NCBI GenBank assembly: GCA_034440575.1
Contig: JAOTOL010001451.1
Location: 762,501-826,500 of the forward strand
Length of the DNA: 64,000 bases
DNA from: Imbricaverruca yamaguchii
Lineage: Eukaryota > Arthropoda > Thecostraca > Neoverrucidae
Reading direction: 5' to 3'
Under the pieces are notes generated by a model. It was not told where the DNA came from. It did not search any database and was given only the letters and a program-made list of their open reading frames with translations. Shown here one piece after another: positions 27,301 through 40,021 of the stretch. A program made the position numbers and the translations under genes. Each line of letters begins with the position of its first letter. Position 1 is the stretch's first letter.

Positions 27301-30300
27301 ACGGATCAGCCACTTCGAGGCCGATCACCCTCAATTCAAAAGCAGCTTAAAAGCAGGGGCTGTCAAAAACTGAGCGAGGCATGTGTCGTTCCCATCGCCA
27401 GATGGCCGCTTCCCTTCCGCCGTTCCCACACCGATGATGAGGATACCTCAAACCGGTCCGACACATCATGGAATGGCAGCTCCGGCGCCTATCGCGCCGT
27501 CTCCGATGGGACTGATGTTTGGCTGTCGCTGAAAATGTATTTTAAAACAAGATCTCATCAGACCGTCGTCGCTTTAAGGGCTCCGATCATGAGTGACTAA
27601 GCACCGTCAAACTCCATAACACGATGCTGTAACGGGTTAGGCTCATAAGATCTACTTTCAGAAGATCTATTTAGATCTACTGAACGTAGGTCTTCTGAAG
27701 TAGATCTTGTGAGCTTCCCCGCTGTAACAACTCTACGATAAAAGCCAGGTTGTGAAAATATGTCCCGTTGTTTTTTATAAGAATGTGGACGAGTAAATAG
27801 CTCCGGTGTGGAAATTAAATGATAAGGATTCTATTTCGTTTTTAATATAGCTGTGGGGATTTCACGAGATTGTTCGCAAGGCTTTCTCCTACCCTGAATC
27901 CACATAGAGATGTGGATACAGGGTGCACAGTATGCACAGACTAAGCCTAATAAATGCAAGGTTTGGAACCTGGGCGAATATAACTACCCGCCTGATATCA
28001 AAATCACAGTTATCGCCCTTTCGTCAGCATTTCTGATCGCATGCCATTGCCGGTTTATTCGGTAAATTATGGCACAACACGAACCTCACGATACGTTCAC
28101 TTTCACATTCCACGACAGTTATTCGGTGCAGCATCGTTCTGTGCAGTTATTCTGTGCAGGCGTGTCCATTTTACTCATCCACGCGTCCAGCACTGTGAAT
28201 CTCGGTACTGATGCACAAAGACAGGCGCCGCACCTCTGGATGGGTTGGTGGGGGGGGGATGAGAACAGGTGACATGAACTGATGTGACAGTGATTGTCAG
28301 CTGCCCCTCTGATTAGCTGAGACCCTCCTGTGATCGCAGTCTGATCGCGAGCTGTTCGTGCCCTGCCCTGCTCGGGTGTACTGTCGCCCTCCCGGCTTAC
28401 TGCCAGATCCAAGGACGGGCGGGGAGATAGGAAAGGTGCTCTTCCAAAACGCTTTTGCACCTGTGGACTCAGTTTCATCGCAACGTCCTCAAATTGGAAC
28501 TGATTTAGATCGACGGTGTGAATAAAGAATACAGACCTGAAACCCGATGCACTAAAATACGTGGTTGAAGTGATATCTCTCATAGAAGTGGTGTACGCCA
28601 AATGAAGTGTGATATCGATGAAGAAGTGATATCTCTCATAGAAATGGTGTACGCCAAATGGCCCGAGATTTCTGCTCGTCTCAAACTATGTATGCCTTGC
28701 TTTCTTGATCTGGCAGTGAATCGGATCACATTGTGGCGTCCCATGTTTCTGCCCTGTCCAGCAATAGCTGGACTTGATCTGATGTGCCCGGTGGGTGACT
28801 TGGCCATAATCACGACTTGACAGCATAACTCGGTCACTCAGTTGTTCACGCTTGTCATCCACAGCAGTCCAGCATGCAGTGAAATAGCCGTGCGTCCTTA
28901 GTAGTAGTGGTCATCATTCGTTGGTTGTGGTAGGTGTGAATCGTCAATTGTGGTAGGTGTGACTCGTCAGTTGTGGTAGGTGTGAGTCGCCAGTTGTGGT
29001 AGGTGTGAGTCGTCAGTTGTGGTAGGTGTGTCTCGTCAGTTGTGGTAGGTGTGAGTCGTCAGTTGTGGTAGGTGTGAGTCGTCAGTTGTGGTAGGTGTGA
29101 GTCGTCAGTTGTGGTAGGTGTGAGTCGTCAGTTGTGATAGGTGTGAGTCGTCAGTTGTGGAAGGTGTGAGTCGTCGGTTATGGTAGGTGTGATTCGTCGG
29201 TTATGGTAGGTGTGATTATTCAGTTGTAGGTGTAATTTGTCAGTTGTGGCAGGTGTGACTCGTCAGTTGTGGTAGGTGTGTCTCGTCAGTTGTGGAAGGT
29301 GTGAGTCGTCGGTTATGGTAGGTGTGATTCGTCGGTTATGGTAGGTGTGATTATTCAGTTGTAGGTGTAATTTGTCAGTTGTGGCAGGTGTGACTCGTCA
29401 GTTGTGGTAGGTGTGTCTCGTCAGTTGTGGTAGGTGTGAGTCGTCGGTTATGGTAGGTGTGATTCGTCGGTTGTGGTAGGTGTGATTATTCAGTTGTAGG
29501 TGTAATTTGTCAGTTGTGGTAGGTGTGACTCTTGGTTGTGGTAGGTGTGAGTCGTCAGTTGTGGTAGGTGTGACTCGTCAGTTGTGGTAGGTGTGAGTCG
29601 TCGGTTATGGTAGATGTGATTCGTCGGTTGTGGTAGGTGTGAGTCGTCGGTTATGGTAGGTGTGATTATTCAGTTGTAGGTGTAATTTGTCAGTTGTGGC
29701 AGGTGTGACTCGTCAGTTGTGGTAGGTGTGTCTCGTCAGTTGTGGTAGGTGTGAGTCGTCGGTTGTGGTAGGTGCGATTCGTCGGTTGTGGTAGGTGTGA
29801 CTCGTCGGTTGTGGTAGGTGTGATTATTCAGTTGTAGGTGTGATTTGTCAGTTGTGGCAGGCGTGAGTCGTCGGTTGTGGTAGGTGGGAGTCGTCGGTTA
29901 TGGTAGGTGTGACTCGTCGGTTGTGGTAGGTGTGATTATTCAGTTGTAGGTGTGATTTGTCAGTTGTGGCAGGCGTGAGTCGTCGGTTGTGGTAGGTGGG
30001 AGTCGTCGGTTATGGTAGGTGTGACTCGTTGGTTGTGGTAGGTGTGAGTCGTCAGTTGTGGTAGGTGTGAGTCGTCAGTTGTGGTAGGTGTGACTCGTCA
30101 GTTGTGGTAGGTGTGAGTCGTCAGTTGTGGTAGGTGTGAGTCGTCAGTTGTGGTAGGTGTGAGTCGTCAGTTGTGGTAGGTGTGAGTCGTCAGTTGTGGT
30201 AGGTGTGAGTCGTCGGTTGTGGTAGGTGTGAGTCGTCAGTTGTGGTAGGTGTGAGTCGTCGGTTGTGGTAGGTGTGAGTCATCAGTTGTGGTAGGTGTGA

Positions 30301-33300
30301 GTCGTCAGTTGTGGTAGGTTTTATTCGTCAGTTGTGGTTCCAGCATTTCATTACAGGCGTTCTCGAGGTTGAAATGTAGGCTACTGCGAAGTAAAACAGT
30401 ATTCTAACTGGGGTAATTTGTCATGACTAGTTCATTTCTGGTGCAAATATAGCACCACCTTCGATTGGAACTCTTTGGTGTTTCCACAATTGTTGATATT
30501 TTTTTATTGAACATCTATAGCTTGTCTTCAGGTTATCAAATATGGTGGAAAACATACTGTTTACCTTTGTTAACATATATTACATTTTCCTGAGTGTCAC
30601 CTGTTTCGAACATTATCATTTTCATCAGTTAATTGCATATTTCCGGGCATTTGACCTTGACGGAACCGGTGGCCTTGACCTTCGCACATGTCATCAATAA
30701 CAGACAAAGGCTTCAGTTTACACATAACCAATACTGAAGCACGAAATTTGACTGGTCTGTTTGACTTGAACCGGAAGGTCAACCAAAAGAGACAGAAAAA
30801 AGTGTTTTGAGAAACTATGCAAGTTCAAGTATGTAGCTACATCATGCCGTCTACCCAATATCTCTATCTTGCTTAGAATAAAACCTCGTGGAGTGTATCT
30901 AATGGACCTCTCGCCCGCACGACGTGATGTTTTAAAATTGTCCTGCACTGCGAGGCCTGATGATCGTTTCTTATTGTTTGAATTAACCATGCTTCGCTGA
31001 GTGTGGAAGCTGTGTCTTGGACATCCAGCAGCCGCGTTTTGTGAGTTGTTGTGACCGTGGCTGATTGAGTGATTTGCTGGTAGCGTGCGCAAGGGAGGGG
31101 TTCCTTTTATGATGTGCAGCGGGGGTATTTGTCGGATTCAGCTCCCCCATCCCCCTCTTTCTCCCTCTCTACACCCGACGCTAAGTTCACTGACCGTTAG
31201 ACGCGAATGCTGTGTCCTTAAAAGTACTGTCAGATATTAAGGAAACGTGCTTTGTGACGCGCATTTCAACCATGCACGACAACCGGAAAGCTGGCAGCAC
31301 CGCCTAGTTTTCCTGCTGATGATTGGATAAAAAGTCGGAGCAGATTCTGCCGCCCATCCTCTGCACGTAACCAGGGGTGCAGCCAAGTTTGGTTGCTTGG
31401 GCTCCCCTGGCAGTTATAACTACACTATATCAAGCAAGAATATTTTATATTTTCACCACGGAAAATCAGAAATGTTCGTCCTTCTTCGCGCGCGATAGTG
31501 CTTCTGCTTTGTGACAATTTGGATCCTCCCCCCCCAAGAAAATCCTGGCTGCGTCTCGGCACGTAACCACCAGGCCTGGTCGGTTGCAACAGCTGTCGAT
31601 GGTCGATCGTAGCAACCAAGTGTGTGTCGGCTTCACGGTTGTTAACTGTGGTTTCTCTGGCACAGACAACGCCCTGCACTGCGACTGCCATCTGCGGGGA
31701 CTTGCGGCCTTCCTGGTCGCCGGCGGCGACCGACTGGACCACGATGACGTCACTGGAGCGATCTGTGCCACCCCGAGTGCTCTGGAGAACGCTCCACTGG
31801 TACGGACTGGCGACATGTGTGACTGTTATTTGGAGATTTGAATTTGTATCGCAGGGTTGCATTGTTGCCTGTACACCGCGTGTATCATACAATTCTGCAC
31901 GCTTGTTTGCGGTGTCAGGATATTGTATGCATTTGCGTAAACAAATTGCCGACAGCTGATTCAAGAGTCATATTGTGCGTTTCTTTTCAAAGTAACTTCA
32001 CATTTGTTGGGTGTGATGCTGTGAAACTGGTGGGGTTTATTCCTCCTTCGGATGGATTAAGTTATATTTGGCAATACTCTTCACCACATCCTTGAGAAAA
32101 CGCGTGGTTGAAAGAGTTTCATTTGCTTCCTCTATTTTAGCCGCATGCAGTTGTTCAGGTGATCCTGATCGTTCATTTGGCAAAACTATATGCGTTTTTA
32201 GCCATCGCTCACACATATCATTTTGCCACCATCCAAGTGCAGAGGTGGGGGTGGGTGAAGGGTCTACGGCCTCCACTAGCATTCTAGCACTTCTAAGCGA
32301 AGGGTGCTATTGACCTGAAGCAAAGCCTGTGTGTTGTGTGTTTCGCGATCACACAATCATCGCCAGATTGTTAAATTTAAGTCTACTGACTAAAATTCCA
32401 GGCCACTTTTAATCTATTTTTGACACACATCAAAACTTTTACGCCTACTTGTTCTCTGTATTAAACAAGCAACAGACATGCTCTCCAAATGCTCAGCAAA
32501 GAACCCTCAGTACCATGGGATGCTGAAGTCGTGTGATTTGCTATATTTAGATCGACAGCTGAAGGCGTTGATAAGGTCGAAGCGCTGAGCTCATTCATAA
32601 GCTTACGAAATAGTCCCTGAAACAACATATTCCAGTATCCAGGAGTACAAATGAACGCCATGTTCAGTTTCGGTACCTCAGCTAACCCCAGAGAGACCCA
32701 TGAGCCGAGAAAAAAAGATCATCGGAGGTCCAATTGAGTAATGGCCTAGAATGAACTTGGAACGTTCAATGAAATATGCAACAGGTCATTTGGGTACAAT
32801 GCAATCACATATAGCATTGGTCATTTGTGAGCAACAGTCCACCTGGCGAGAACTCGAGATTCGGCAAAAACCGGCCTGATGCGTGGCCTTTTATAGCGTC
32901 GCAGCTCAGTAAGATGGCGTGATCTCTTGGAAATTAGCACACCATGAGGTTCGAAGGGCATGGTCGATCAGATATGGCAAAGGCAGCGAGTGAGCACGCA
33001 GTTTTTCCGTGTTATCGAAGAAGTCTTAGTGAATTTAATCAACCTGCCCTGCATGGGCGAGGGTTGATGTGAGACTTGAAAAAGTTGTACCAACCTGGTT
33101 CTGCAACAACATGGCTAATTAATTTCCACGCTTCATTCTGAAGGTCGATGCTGAACGAGAGACATTGGGTTGATTGTTGCCACGGAACCTGTTTCTAGAT
33201 GGCCATTTATTACGGCATCGACAGGCTTATCGAGGACATGCTGCACAATGGATTAGATAGTGCTCGTGTTTCAGGCTGGCGCAGCAATTAACAGTCACTT

Positions 33301-34535
33301 GGTAATTGTTCCACTGCTGTATGCCCATATGGAAGGCAAGTAAAGTCCACATTTAGTTCCTGCTGTATAGTGACCATCAGCAGTGCAGCCATAATGTTCC
33401 TAGCGGGGGCCCCGACCACTCCCACCAAATATATCATGAAAGGAATAACGCTTGCGACGTGCGAAGCGCGCCGAAAAGAAAAGTTTTTAGTGACGAAAAT
33501 ATAACAATTGAATGCTTCATCTAGTGCATTTTCGGTTGCTAAGAGGAGCGGAGGGCTTCTCGGGGCTGGGCCTCCGGTGACCATACAAAGGAAATATCGA
33601 GATATGAAAGATGATTCTCCCGAAAATGTTGGCCCGAATTATTGGCGAATCCACATAAGACAAGGAAGATGCAAGCCGGTATGCATGCATTACCTAGAGC
33701 CCATACAGGTGCTGACAACGCAAAATTTAGATTCCAATGGATTTCAGCTCCAGGAATACCGGCTCGAAATTAGGTGAAATAACTCACTGGAAAATAATTC
33801 ATGTTTTGCATTCTACAAAAAAATATACGATGTTCCCTATTGTATACGCGTGTCGCTACTCACCGAGTGCCTGTCCTTATACCGGCCCATCGGCCCGTGC
33901 CGCAGGCCGAGGTGCCAGCGGAGCAGCTGACATGCCAAGGGGACACGACAACACCAGAGGCGCTGGACAGCAGCCAGGTCCGACTGGAGACGGCCCAGCT
34001 GACCGGAGACGGCGCCAGCCTGCTGTGGAGAGTGGCGCCGGCACTGTCGCCGTACCGGTGCGACAGCGTCGCCGTGTGGGAGGTGCCGGCGGCGGCGGCG
34101 GACCACCAGCCGCCGCCGGACCGACACGTGGCCAGCGTGCCTGTCGTGTGCGGCCGCGGCGCCGCCGCCGACCCCACCCGGCTGCAGCTGGACGTGCGGT
34201 GGCCGCAGGCGCGCCGCGCCGCCGCCTACCGCTTCTGCCTGACGCTGGTGGCGCTGACGCCGGCGGTGGCCGCCCGGCTGGCGCCCGCCTGCAGCGCTCC
34301 GGTCCGGCTGACGCCGCGCCAGCCGGCCGGGGACGCGCCTGCGTCAGCGCCGCGCTGGGCGCTGCCGGCGACGGGCGCCGCGGCGCTGCTGGCGCCGCTG
34401 CTGGTCGTGCTGCTGGTGGTCGTGCTGGCGCGCTGCCGGCCGTGCGACGCGCTGGCCGGCGCCGTCCGCCGCCGCGGCAGCTCCCACCAGCGGTTGCGCG
34501 CCGACAGCGACGACGAGTCGGACCCGGAGGCGTAG
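20308..34535 (+). CDS. leucine-rich-repeat single-pass membrane protein (first exon missing)
   Basis: Three exons join in phase: 20308-21383, 31666-31799 and 33906-34535, giving about 612 codons plus a missing first exon. Order: end of a signal peptide (WRLLSLLAWAVVSPAAG), LRRNT cysteine cap (CLGVRWCHC..LRC), about twelve 24-residue LRRs, LRRCT cap split over two introns (DNALHCDCHLRGL..ICATP..AEQLTC), and an ectodomain of about 110 residues that could be a divergent fibronectin III fold (LLWRV..YRFCLTL). A hydrophobic TM helix (TGAAALLAPLLVVLLVVVL) and a short tail ending DSDDESDPEA follow. This is the layout of neuronal and adhesion LRR proteins (Tartan/Capricious, LRRTM-like). It probably acts at the cell surface in recognition or adhesion; no orthologue is assigned. 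GC at third positions is extreme. Confidence 0.82.
21384..21790. other. start of LRR intron, nothing recognised
   Basis: Short near-repeats occur (atgacctgcatgtgacc / gtgaactgcatgtagcc; ttgatagcgattgcggat / ttgatagcgatcgcggat). No gene or RNA is supported. Confidence 0.5.
21791..22140. repeat. degenerate tandem repeat, about 20-25 bp units
   Basis: Diverged units built around gacctgggatggatctggaaag and gacctgagaagctgggg run for about 350 bp inside the LRR intron. It looks like an old, decaying minisatellite. Confidence 0.7.
22140..22325 (+). mobile_element. probable tRNA-derived SINE remnant
   Basis: A tRNA-like head has a box-A-like stretch (tagtgagcggcgtgcttgcc) and, about 30 bp on, a box-B-like ccgggttggaatctcgtc. 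A non-tRNA body follows to about 22325. Divergence from the box B consensus GGTTCGAATCC indicates an old copy. Confidence 0.45.
22478..22762. repeat. minisatellite, 37 bp unit, 7-8 copies
   Basis: Unit ctgtccggtctcggagctct plus acacctgacagcgaacg. Variants are limited to single bases (ctctac/ctccac, gaacg/ggacg). It lies inside the LRR intron. Confidence 0.95.
22786..23675. repeat. minisatellite, 31 bp unit, about 28 copies
   Basis: Unit gacagagcgggatcgtagac plus ggtggggcggc. Two interleaved versions differ at one base (ggGtcgtag / ggAtcgtag). Units are broken near 23290, 23490 and 23560-23640, where a G-run interrupts the array. Confidence 0.96.
23768..24262. repeat. minisatellite, 22 bp unit, about 22 copies
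   Basis: Unit ggtatcgccggcgggtgtcc plus gt. Variation is nearly confined to two positions (tgtcc/tatcc and gtgg/gcgg). Open frames in all phases come from the repeat. Confidence 0.96.
24263..25540. other. LRR intron, nothing recognised
   Basis: About 1.3 kb of mixed single-copy sequence. Overlapping short frames show no domain and no consistent splice signals. Confidence 0.4.
25541..26045. repeat. minisatellite, 43 bp unit, about 11 copies
   Basis: Unit gacacccactccggcgtgct plus atgttgccggagggcgatgagtt. Units with agggcgatgagtt and tgggcggttactt endings are intermixed, partly alternating. Confidence 0.95.
26046..27625. other. LRR intron, no gene firmly recognised
   Basis: A minus-strand frame at 27294-27058 contains LPFLVIGRDLAANG, which loosely resembles the end of a retroelement protease. 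Neighbouring frames are interrupted and I cannot extend it to a reverse transcriptase. It may be a decayed retrotransposon. Confidence 0.3.
27626..27728. mobile_element. foldback MITE with 8 bp target duplication
   Basis: An 87 bp element (27634-27720) is flanked by the identical 8 bp GCTGTAAC at 27626-27633 and 27721-27728. Its arms form a long inverted repeat: gggttaggctcataagatct.. on the left against ggggaagctcacaagatct.. read from the right end, continuing through ctacttYcagaagaYct. An 8 bp duplication is typical of hAT-type insertion. No coding capacity. Confidence 0.8.
27729..28565. other. LRR intron, nothing recognised
   Basis: Single-copy sequence. A small near-palindrome is formed by taccctgaatccacat and atgtggatacagggt at about 27891-27921. 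Confidence 0.4.
28566..28661. repeat. local direct duplication, about 58 bp spacing
   Basis: gaagtgatatctctcatagaa followed by gtggtgtacgccaaatg appears twice, at about 28567 and 28624, with one mismatch. Confidence 0.85.
28915..30340. repeat. minisatellite, 23 bp unit with higher-order structure
   Basis: About 60 units of the form cagttgtggtaggtgtgagt plus cgt. From about 29160 to 29990 a longer module recurs several times, containing the variant gattattcagttgtaggtg followed by taatttgtcagttgtggc or tgatttgtcagttgtggc. Blocks of units have been copied together. The flanking portions are simple homogeneous 23 bp repeats. Confidence 0.95.
30341..31665. other. end of LRR intron, no gene recognised; hairpin at 31371-31411
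   Basis: A minus-strand frame at 31092-30718 is open for 124 codons with no recognised domain. An imperfect inverted repeat (ccaggggtgcagccaag..gcttgggctcccctgg) at about 31371-31411, with a second inverted match (tcctggctgcg) near 31545, may mark a small DNA element. Confidence 0.35.
31666..31799 (+). CDS. LRR gene exon: LRRCT cap, first part
   Basis: The acceptor is gtttctctggcacag at 31665 and the donor CCACTG/GTACGG at 31800. The G left over from the previous exon plus AC gives GAC. The sequence LDLV then DNALHCDCHLRGLAAFL is a textbook LRRCT start, followed by ICATPSALENAPL. It lies 10.3 kb from the preceding exon. Confidence 0.82.
31800..33905. other. second LRR intron, nothing recognised
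   Basis: 2.1 kb of AT-leaning single-copy sequence between two well-supported exons. No array or gene is seen. Confidence 0.5.
33906..34535 (+). CDS. LRR gene last exon: ectodomain, TM helix, acidic tail
   Basis: The acceptor is ggcccgtgccgcag at 33905, phase 0, and the stop TAG is at 34533-34535. It completes the LRRCT (AEVPAEQLTCQ), then encodes the extracellular region with three further cysteines, the membrane helix and a cytoplasmic tail of about 40 residues with basic (RRRGSSHQRLR) and acidic segments. A parallel plus-strand frame is open only because of GC richness. Confidence 0.82.
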   Translation, partial: AEVPAEQLTCQGDTTTPEALDSSQVRLETAQLTGDGASLLWRVAPALSPYRCDSVAVWEVPAAAADHQPPPDRHVASVPVVCGRGAAADPTRLQLDVRWPQARRAAAYRFCLTLVALTPAVAARLAPACSAPVRLTPRQPAGDAPASAPRWALPATGAAALLAPLLVVLLVVVLARCRPCDALAGAVRRRGSSHQRLRADSDDESDPEA

Positions 34536-36788
<2,253 letters not shown>

Positions 36789-36995
36789 CGTCATAGGGGG
36801 ACTGCCTGGGAATGCCGCCCCGCTCGGCTCTCAGGGGCTGCTCAGAAGGGGGCTACCTGGGAGCCCAGCCTCGCTCGGATCCCAGGGGGTGCTCAGAAGA
36901 GGGCTACCCGGGAGCCCAGCCTCGCTCGGCTCCCAGGGGCTGCTCAGAAGAGGGCTACCTGGGGGCCCAGCCTCGCTTGGCTCCCGCCGGTATTC
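36789..36995. repeat. minisatellite, 51 bp unit, 4 copies
   Basis: Unit ggctacctgggagcccagcc plus tcgctcggctcccaggggctgctcagaagag. The 51 bp period was measured at 36851, 36902 and 36953. 51 is a multiple of three and plus-strand frames stay open (GLPGSPASLGSQGLLRR), but neither gene context nor splice sites support expression. Confidence 0.9.
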
Positions 36996-37392
36996 GTTTC
37001 GAAGCAGCACAGCCTGACGAGGGCAGTCCTTAAATCGTCGGTATGTATAACAAAGCTATCAATCTGAATGTTAAATGTCGACCCGTTTTGGACTCGTTCT
37101 GGGCGAAACGGTAACTGTTCACTGATGTATGTGGCCAAATTGTTCGACGCGGTGTCTCCTTTCTTCTTAGTCATAGTCTCTTTTCACCCACTTACTTGAT
37201 GACTCCCCTTTTCCCTTTCCCCAGCGGCCCACCGAGCGATTCGCTGCTGCCCACATACGGCCCCAATCGCATTTGTTTTTCGATACTTAATTGCGAACTT
37301 AACTGGCAATATTCCTCGCATGCGCGTGCCTGCAGTGCACAATGCATATGTCCCGCAAATGGTGTTTGTCTAAAAGATTACGCTTACGTGAT

Positions 37393-37963
37393 TCTGCACG
37401 GAATTTCTGCTTGGTGCGTAGTACTAAGATTACGGTTGTAAAACCAAATATCCCATGCAAGTTCTTTCGTGGAGTCGTGATTCGATCGTTCACATTGTGA
37501 TCTATGTCTTAATAACGCTGTGTGCTTGTGTAACGTGGAAGGTGACATTAACAGAAAATACACGCGATTATTCACTTAGTACAAGATTTGGTGCAGAAGG
37601 TCTCATTTCCTAAGCTGATTGGCAGCCTCATTGATTACACTCGAGATTGGACGAAGACTTGTTTTTTGTTAAACGTGTTTTTTTTTGGCATCTTCTAAGC
37701 GTGTTTTCTTGGCGTTGCATATTTCTGAACGTTTTCAGCTCATGCCTTCTTCAATTATCGATTAAAATAACACACTAATATAGTCAGTTTCGTCTTACCG
37801 AGCTTTGAATTTTCCGGCAAAAATTCCTCTTCCCCGCGGGTTGGAAGCTCCTCACGTGGAGGTCGGCCCATGAAATCGCTTGGAATATATTTCAGTAAGG
37901 CTACGGTACTATCGTACTCATTTTCATCCATGTAGTCGATCAAAATCGTACACCGGCGAACGC
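37393..37963 (-). CDS. candidate exons of an unrecognised minus-strand gene
   Basis: The best piece is 37963-37799, bounded by gatgtaag and CTCG/GTAAGACG. It encodes GVRRCTILIDYMDENEYDST, then ALLKYIPSDFMGRPPREELP and an acidic end. It leaves phase 1, which fits a second candidate exon (about 37464-37393, after cgaaag) reading LAWDIWFYNRNLSTTHQ and ending at a GTAAGC donor. A third open stretch at about 37160-37010 (NNLATYISEQLPFRPERVQ) does not match the phase and has a weak acceptor. No family is recognised. The gene, if real, lies downstream of the chitin-binding gene on the same strand. Confidence 0.35.
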
Positions 37964-38392
37964 CTTACATCGGAGCCTGTTCCAGGCAATGCTGCACTTC
38001 GAAGCTGGTCTGCTGCCGGTGTTGGGCCGTGCTGGGCCTAGGAGCACCATCCCGATTAGCTCCAGCGGTGGCAGTGCTGGCTCGCGTTGGTCTTCCCCGT
38101 CCCATACACTTCGAGTCGTTCCTAACCCTCCTAATTGAAAAATATCGAAACCTTCCTAGGTGAAAAATATCATCGTGGAATGCACTGCGTGCCATTGGAA
38201 CTCCCCGGGTTTTTCGTGGAATAAGCTTTTGGAGCGGGTTCTGCACAACGCATGTGGTTCCAGGTTCTGCAGATGCCCGAGGAGAATTCTAAGTCAAGAC
38301 AGGTACGAGTCGCTTTTAAGTGTATTAAGTTTGCCAAGCCAGCTTTCGCATAAAACAACAGTTCATAAAACCGTATATTTCACAAGTAAAAG

Positions 38393-38398
38393 TTTATT
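38393..38398 (-). promoter_or_regulatory. probable poly(A) signal of the chitin-binding gene
   Basis: Minus-strand AATAAA lies about 270 bp beyond the stop codon at 38670-38672. Confidence 0.45.
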
Positions 38399-38669
38399 AA
38401 GCACAGCTGATCAGCACAGCAGATCAAAGGACACAAAACATTTCCAGCTAGAACACATCGCTTCTAAGCATCGCATTCATATACCATTGCAAGGAAGTCG
38501 AGAAATGCAACGGAAATGATCAAAATACATCGCTGTGAAATAGCAATCGCCTAATCCTAGTCTGATAAATTATCTGCTGCCTACTTCCAGATACTACGAC
38601 GAACTAGTGGCGCCCAAAAGGCCATACATTATCAGGATCTTAGAGGGCTTCAAGATCGGATTACCATCC

Positions 38670-40021
38670 TCATCTAGGTCTGGTAGCTCCCAGAAGGCCA
38701 TCGGTCCTATGGGGTTTGGTTGGTCCCAGGATAGGGTTACCGTCTTTATCAAGAGGAGCTCTGGTAGCTCCCAGGAGACCATCTGTCCTAGGCGGGCTGG
38801 TTGGTCCCAGGATAGGGTTACCGTCTTCATCAAGAGGAGTTCTGGTTGCTCCCAGAAGACCATCGGTCCTATGGGGTTTGGTTGGTCCCAGGATAGGGTT
38901 ACCGTCTTTATCAAGAGGAGCTCTGGTTGCTCCCAGGAGACCATCGGTCCTAGGCGGACTGGTTGGGCCCAGGATGGGGTTACCGTCTTTATCAAGAGGG
39001 GCTCTGGTTGCTCCCAGGAGACCATCTGTCCTATGGGGTTTGGTTGGTCCCTGGATAGGGTTACCGTCTTTATCAAGAGGAGCTCTGGTAGCTCCCAGGA
39101 GACCATCGGTCCTATGGGGTTTGGTTGGTCCTAGGATAGGGTTACCGTCTTTATCAAGAGGGGCTCTGGTTGCTCCCAGAAGACCATCCGTCCTAGGCGG
39201 GCTGGTTGGTCCCAGGATAGGGTTACCGTCTTCATCAAGAGGGGCTCTGGTTGCTCCCAGAAGACCATCTGTCCTAGGCGGGCTGGTTGGTCCCAGGATA
39301 GGGTTACCGTCTTTATCAAGAGGAGCTCTGGTAGCTCCCAGAAGACCATCGGTCCTATGGGGTTTGGTTGGTCCCAGGATAGGGTTACCGTCTTTATCAA
39401 GAGGGGCTCTGGTTGCTCCCAGAAGACCATCTGTCCTAGGTGGGCTGGTTGGTCCCAGGATAGGGTTACCGTCTTCATCAAGAGGGGCTCTGGTTGCTCC
39501 CAGAAGACCATCGGTCCTATGGGGTTTGGTTGGTCCCAGGATAGGGTTACCGTCTTTATCAAGAGGGGCTCTGGTAGCTCCCAGAAGACCATCGGTCCTA
39601 TGGGGTTTGGTTGGTCCCAGGATAGGGTTACCGTCTTTATCAAGAGGGGCTCTGGTTGCTCCCAGAAGACCATCTGTCCTAGGCGGGCTGGTTGGTCCCA
39701 GGATAGGGTTACCGTCTTTATCAAGAGGAGCTCTGGTAGCTCCCAAAAGACCATCCGTCCTATGGGGTTTGATTGGTCCCAGTATAGGGTTACCGTCTTT
39801 ATCAAGAGGAGCTCTGGTAGCTCCCAGAAGACCATCTGTCCTAGGCGGGCTGGTTGGGCTCAGGATTGGGTTTCCATCTTCATCAAGAGGAGCTCTGGTA
39901 GCTCTCAAAGGTCGCGCCGGGCTTTGCAGGGCAGCTGCCACCGCCTGTGGTCGCAGAACGCTGGCGGACCCGCCGAAGCCGGATCCGGGCGAGCCCGAGC
40001 TTTGACCTTGACCGCCGCCGC
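38670..40021 (-). CDS. chitin-binding gene last exon: 27-residue repeat domain
   Basis: The acceptor is catgtgccaacag at 40022, phase 1 (completing a Gly codon). After GGGQGQSSGSPGSGFGGSAS come about 15 repeats of 81 bp. Two unit types mix: GPTKPHRT and GPTSPPRT, and LDKDG or LDEDG. A degenerate last unit shifts frame and stops at TGA, 38670-38672. Copies are nearly identical at DNA level. The plus strand is also open across the array (429 codons) but has no start, splice or domain logic. Confidence 0.78.
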
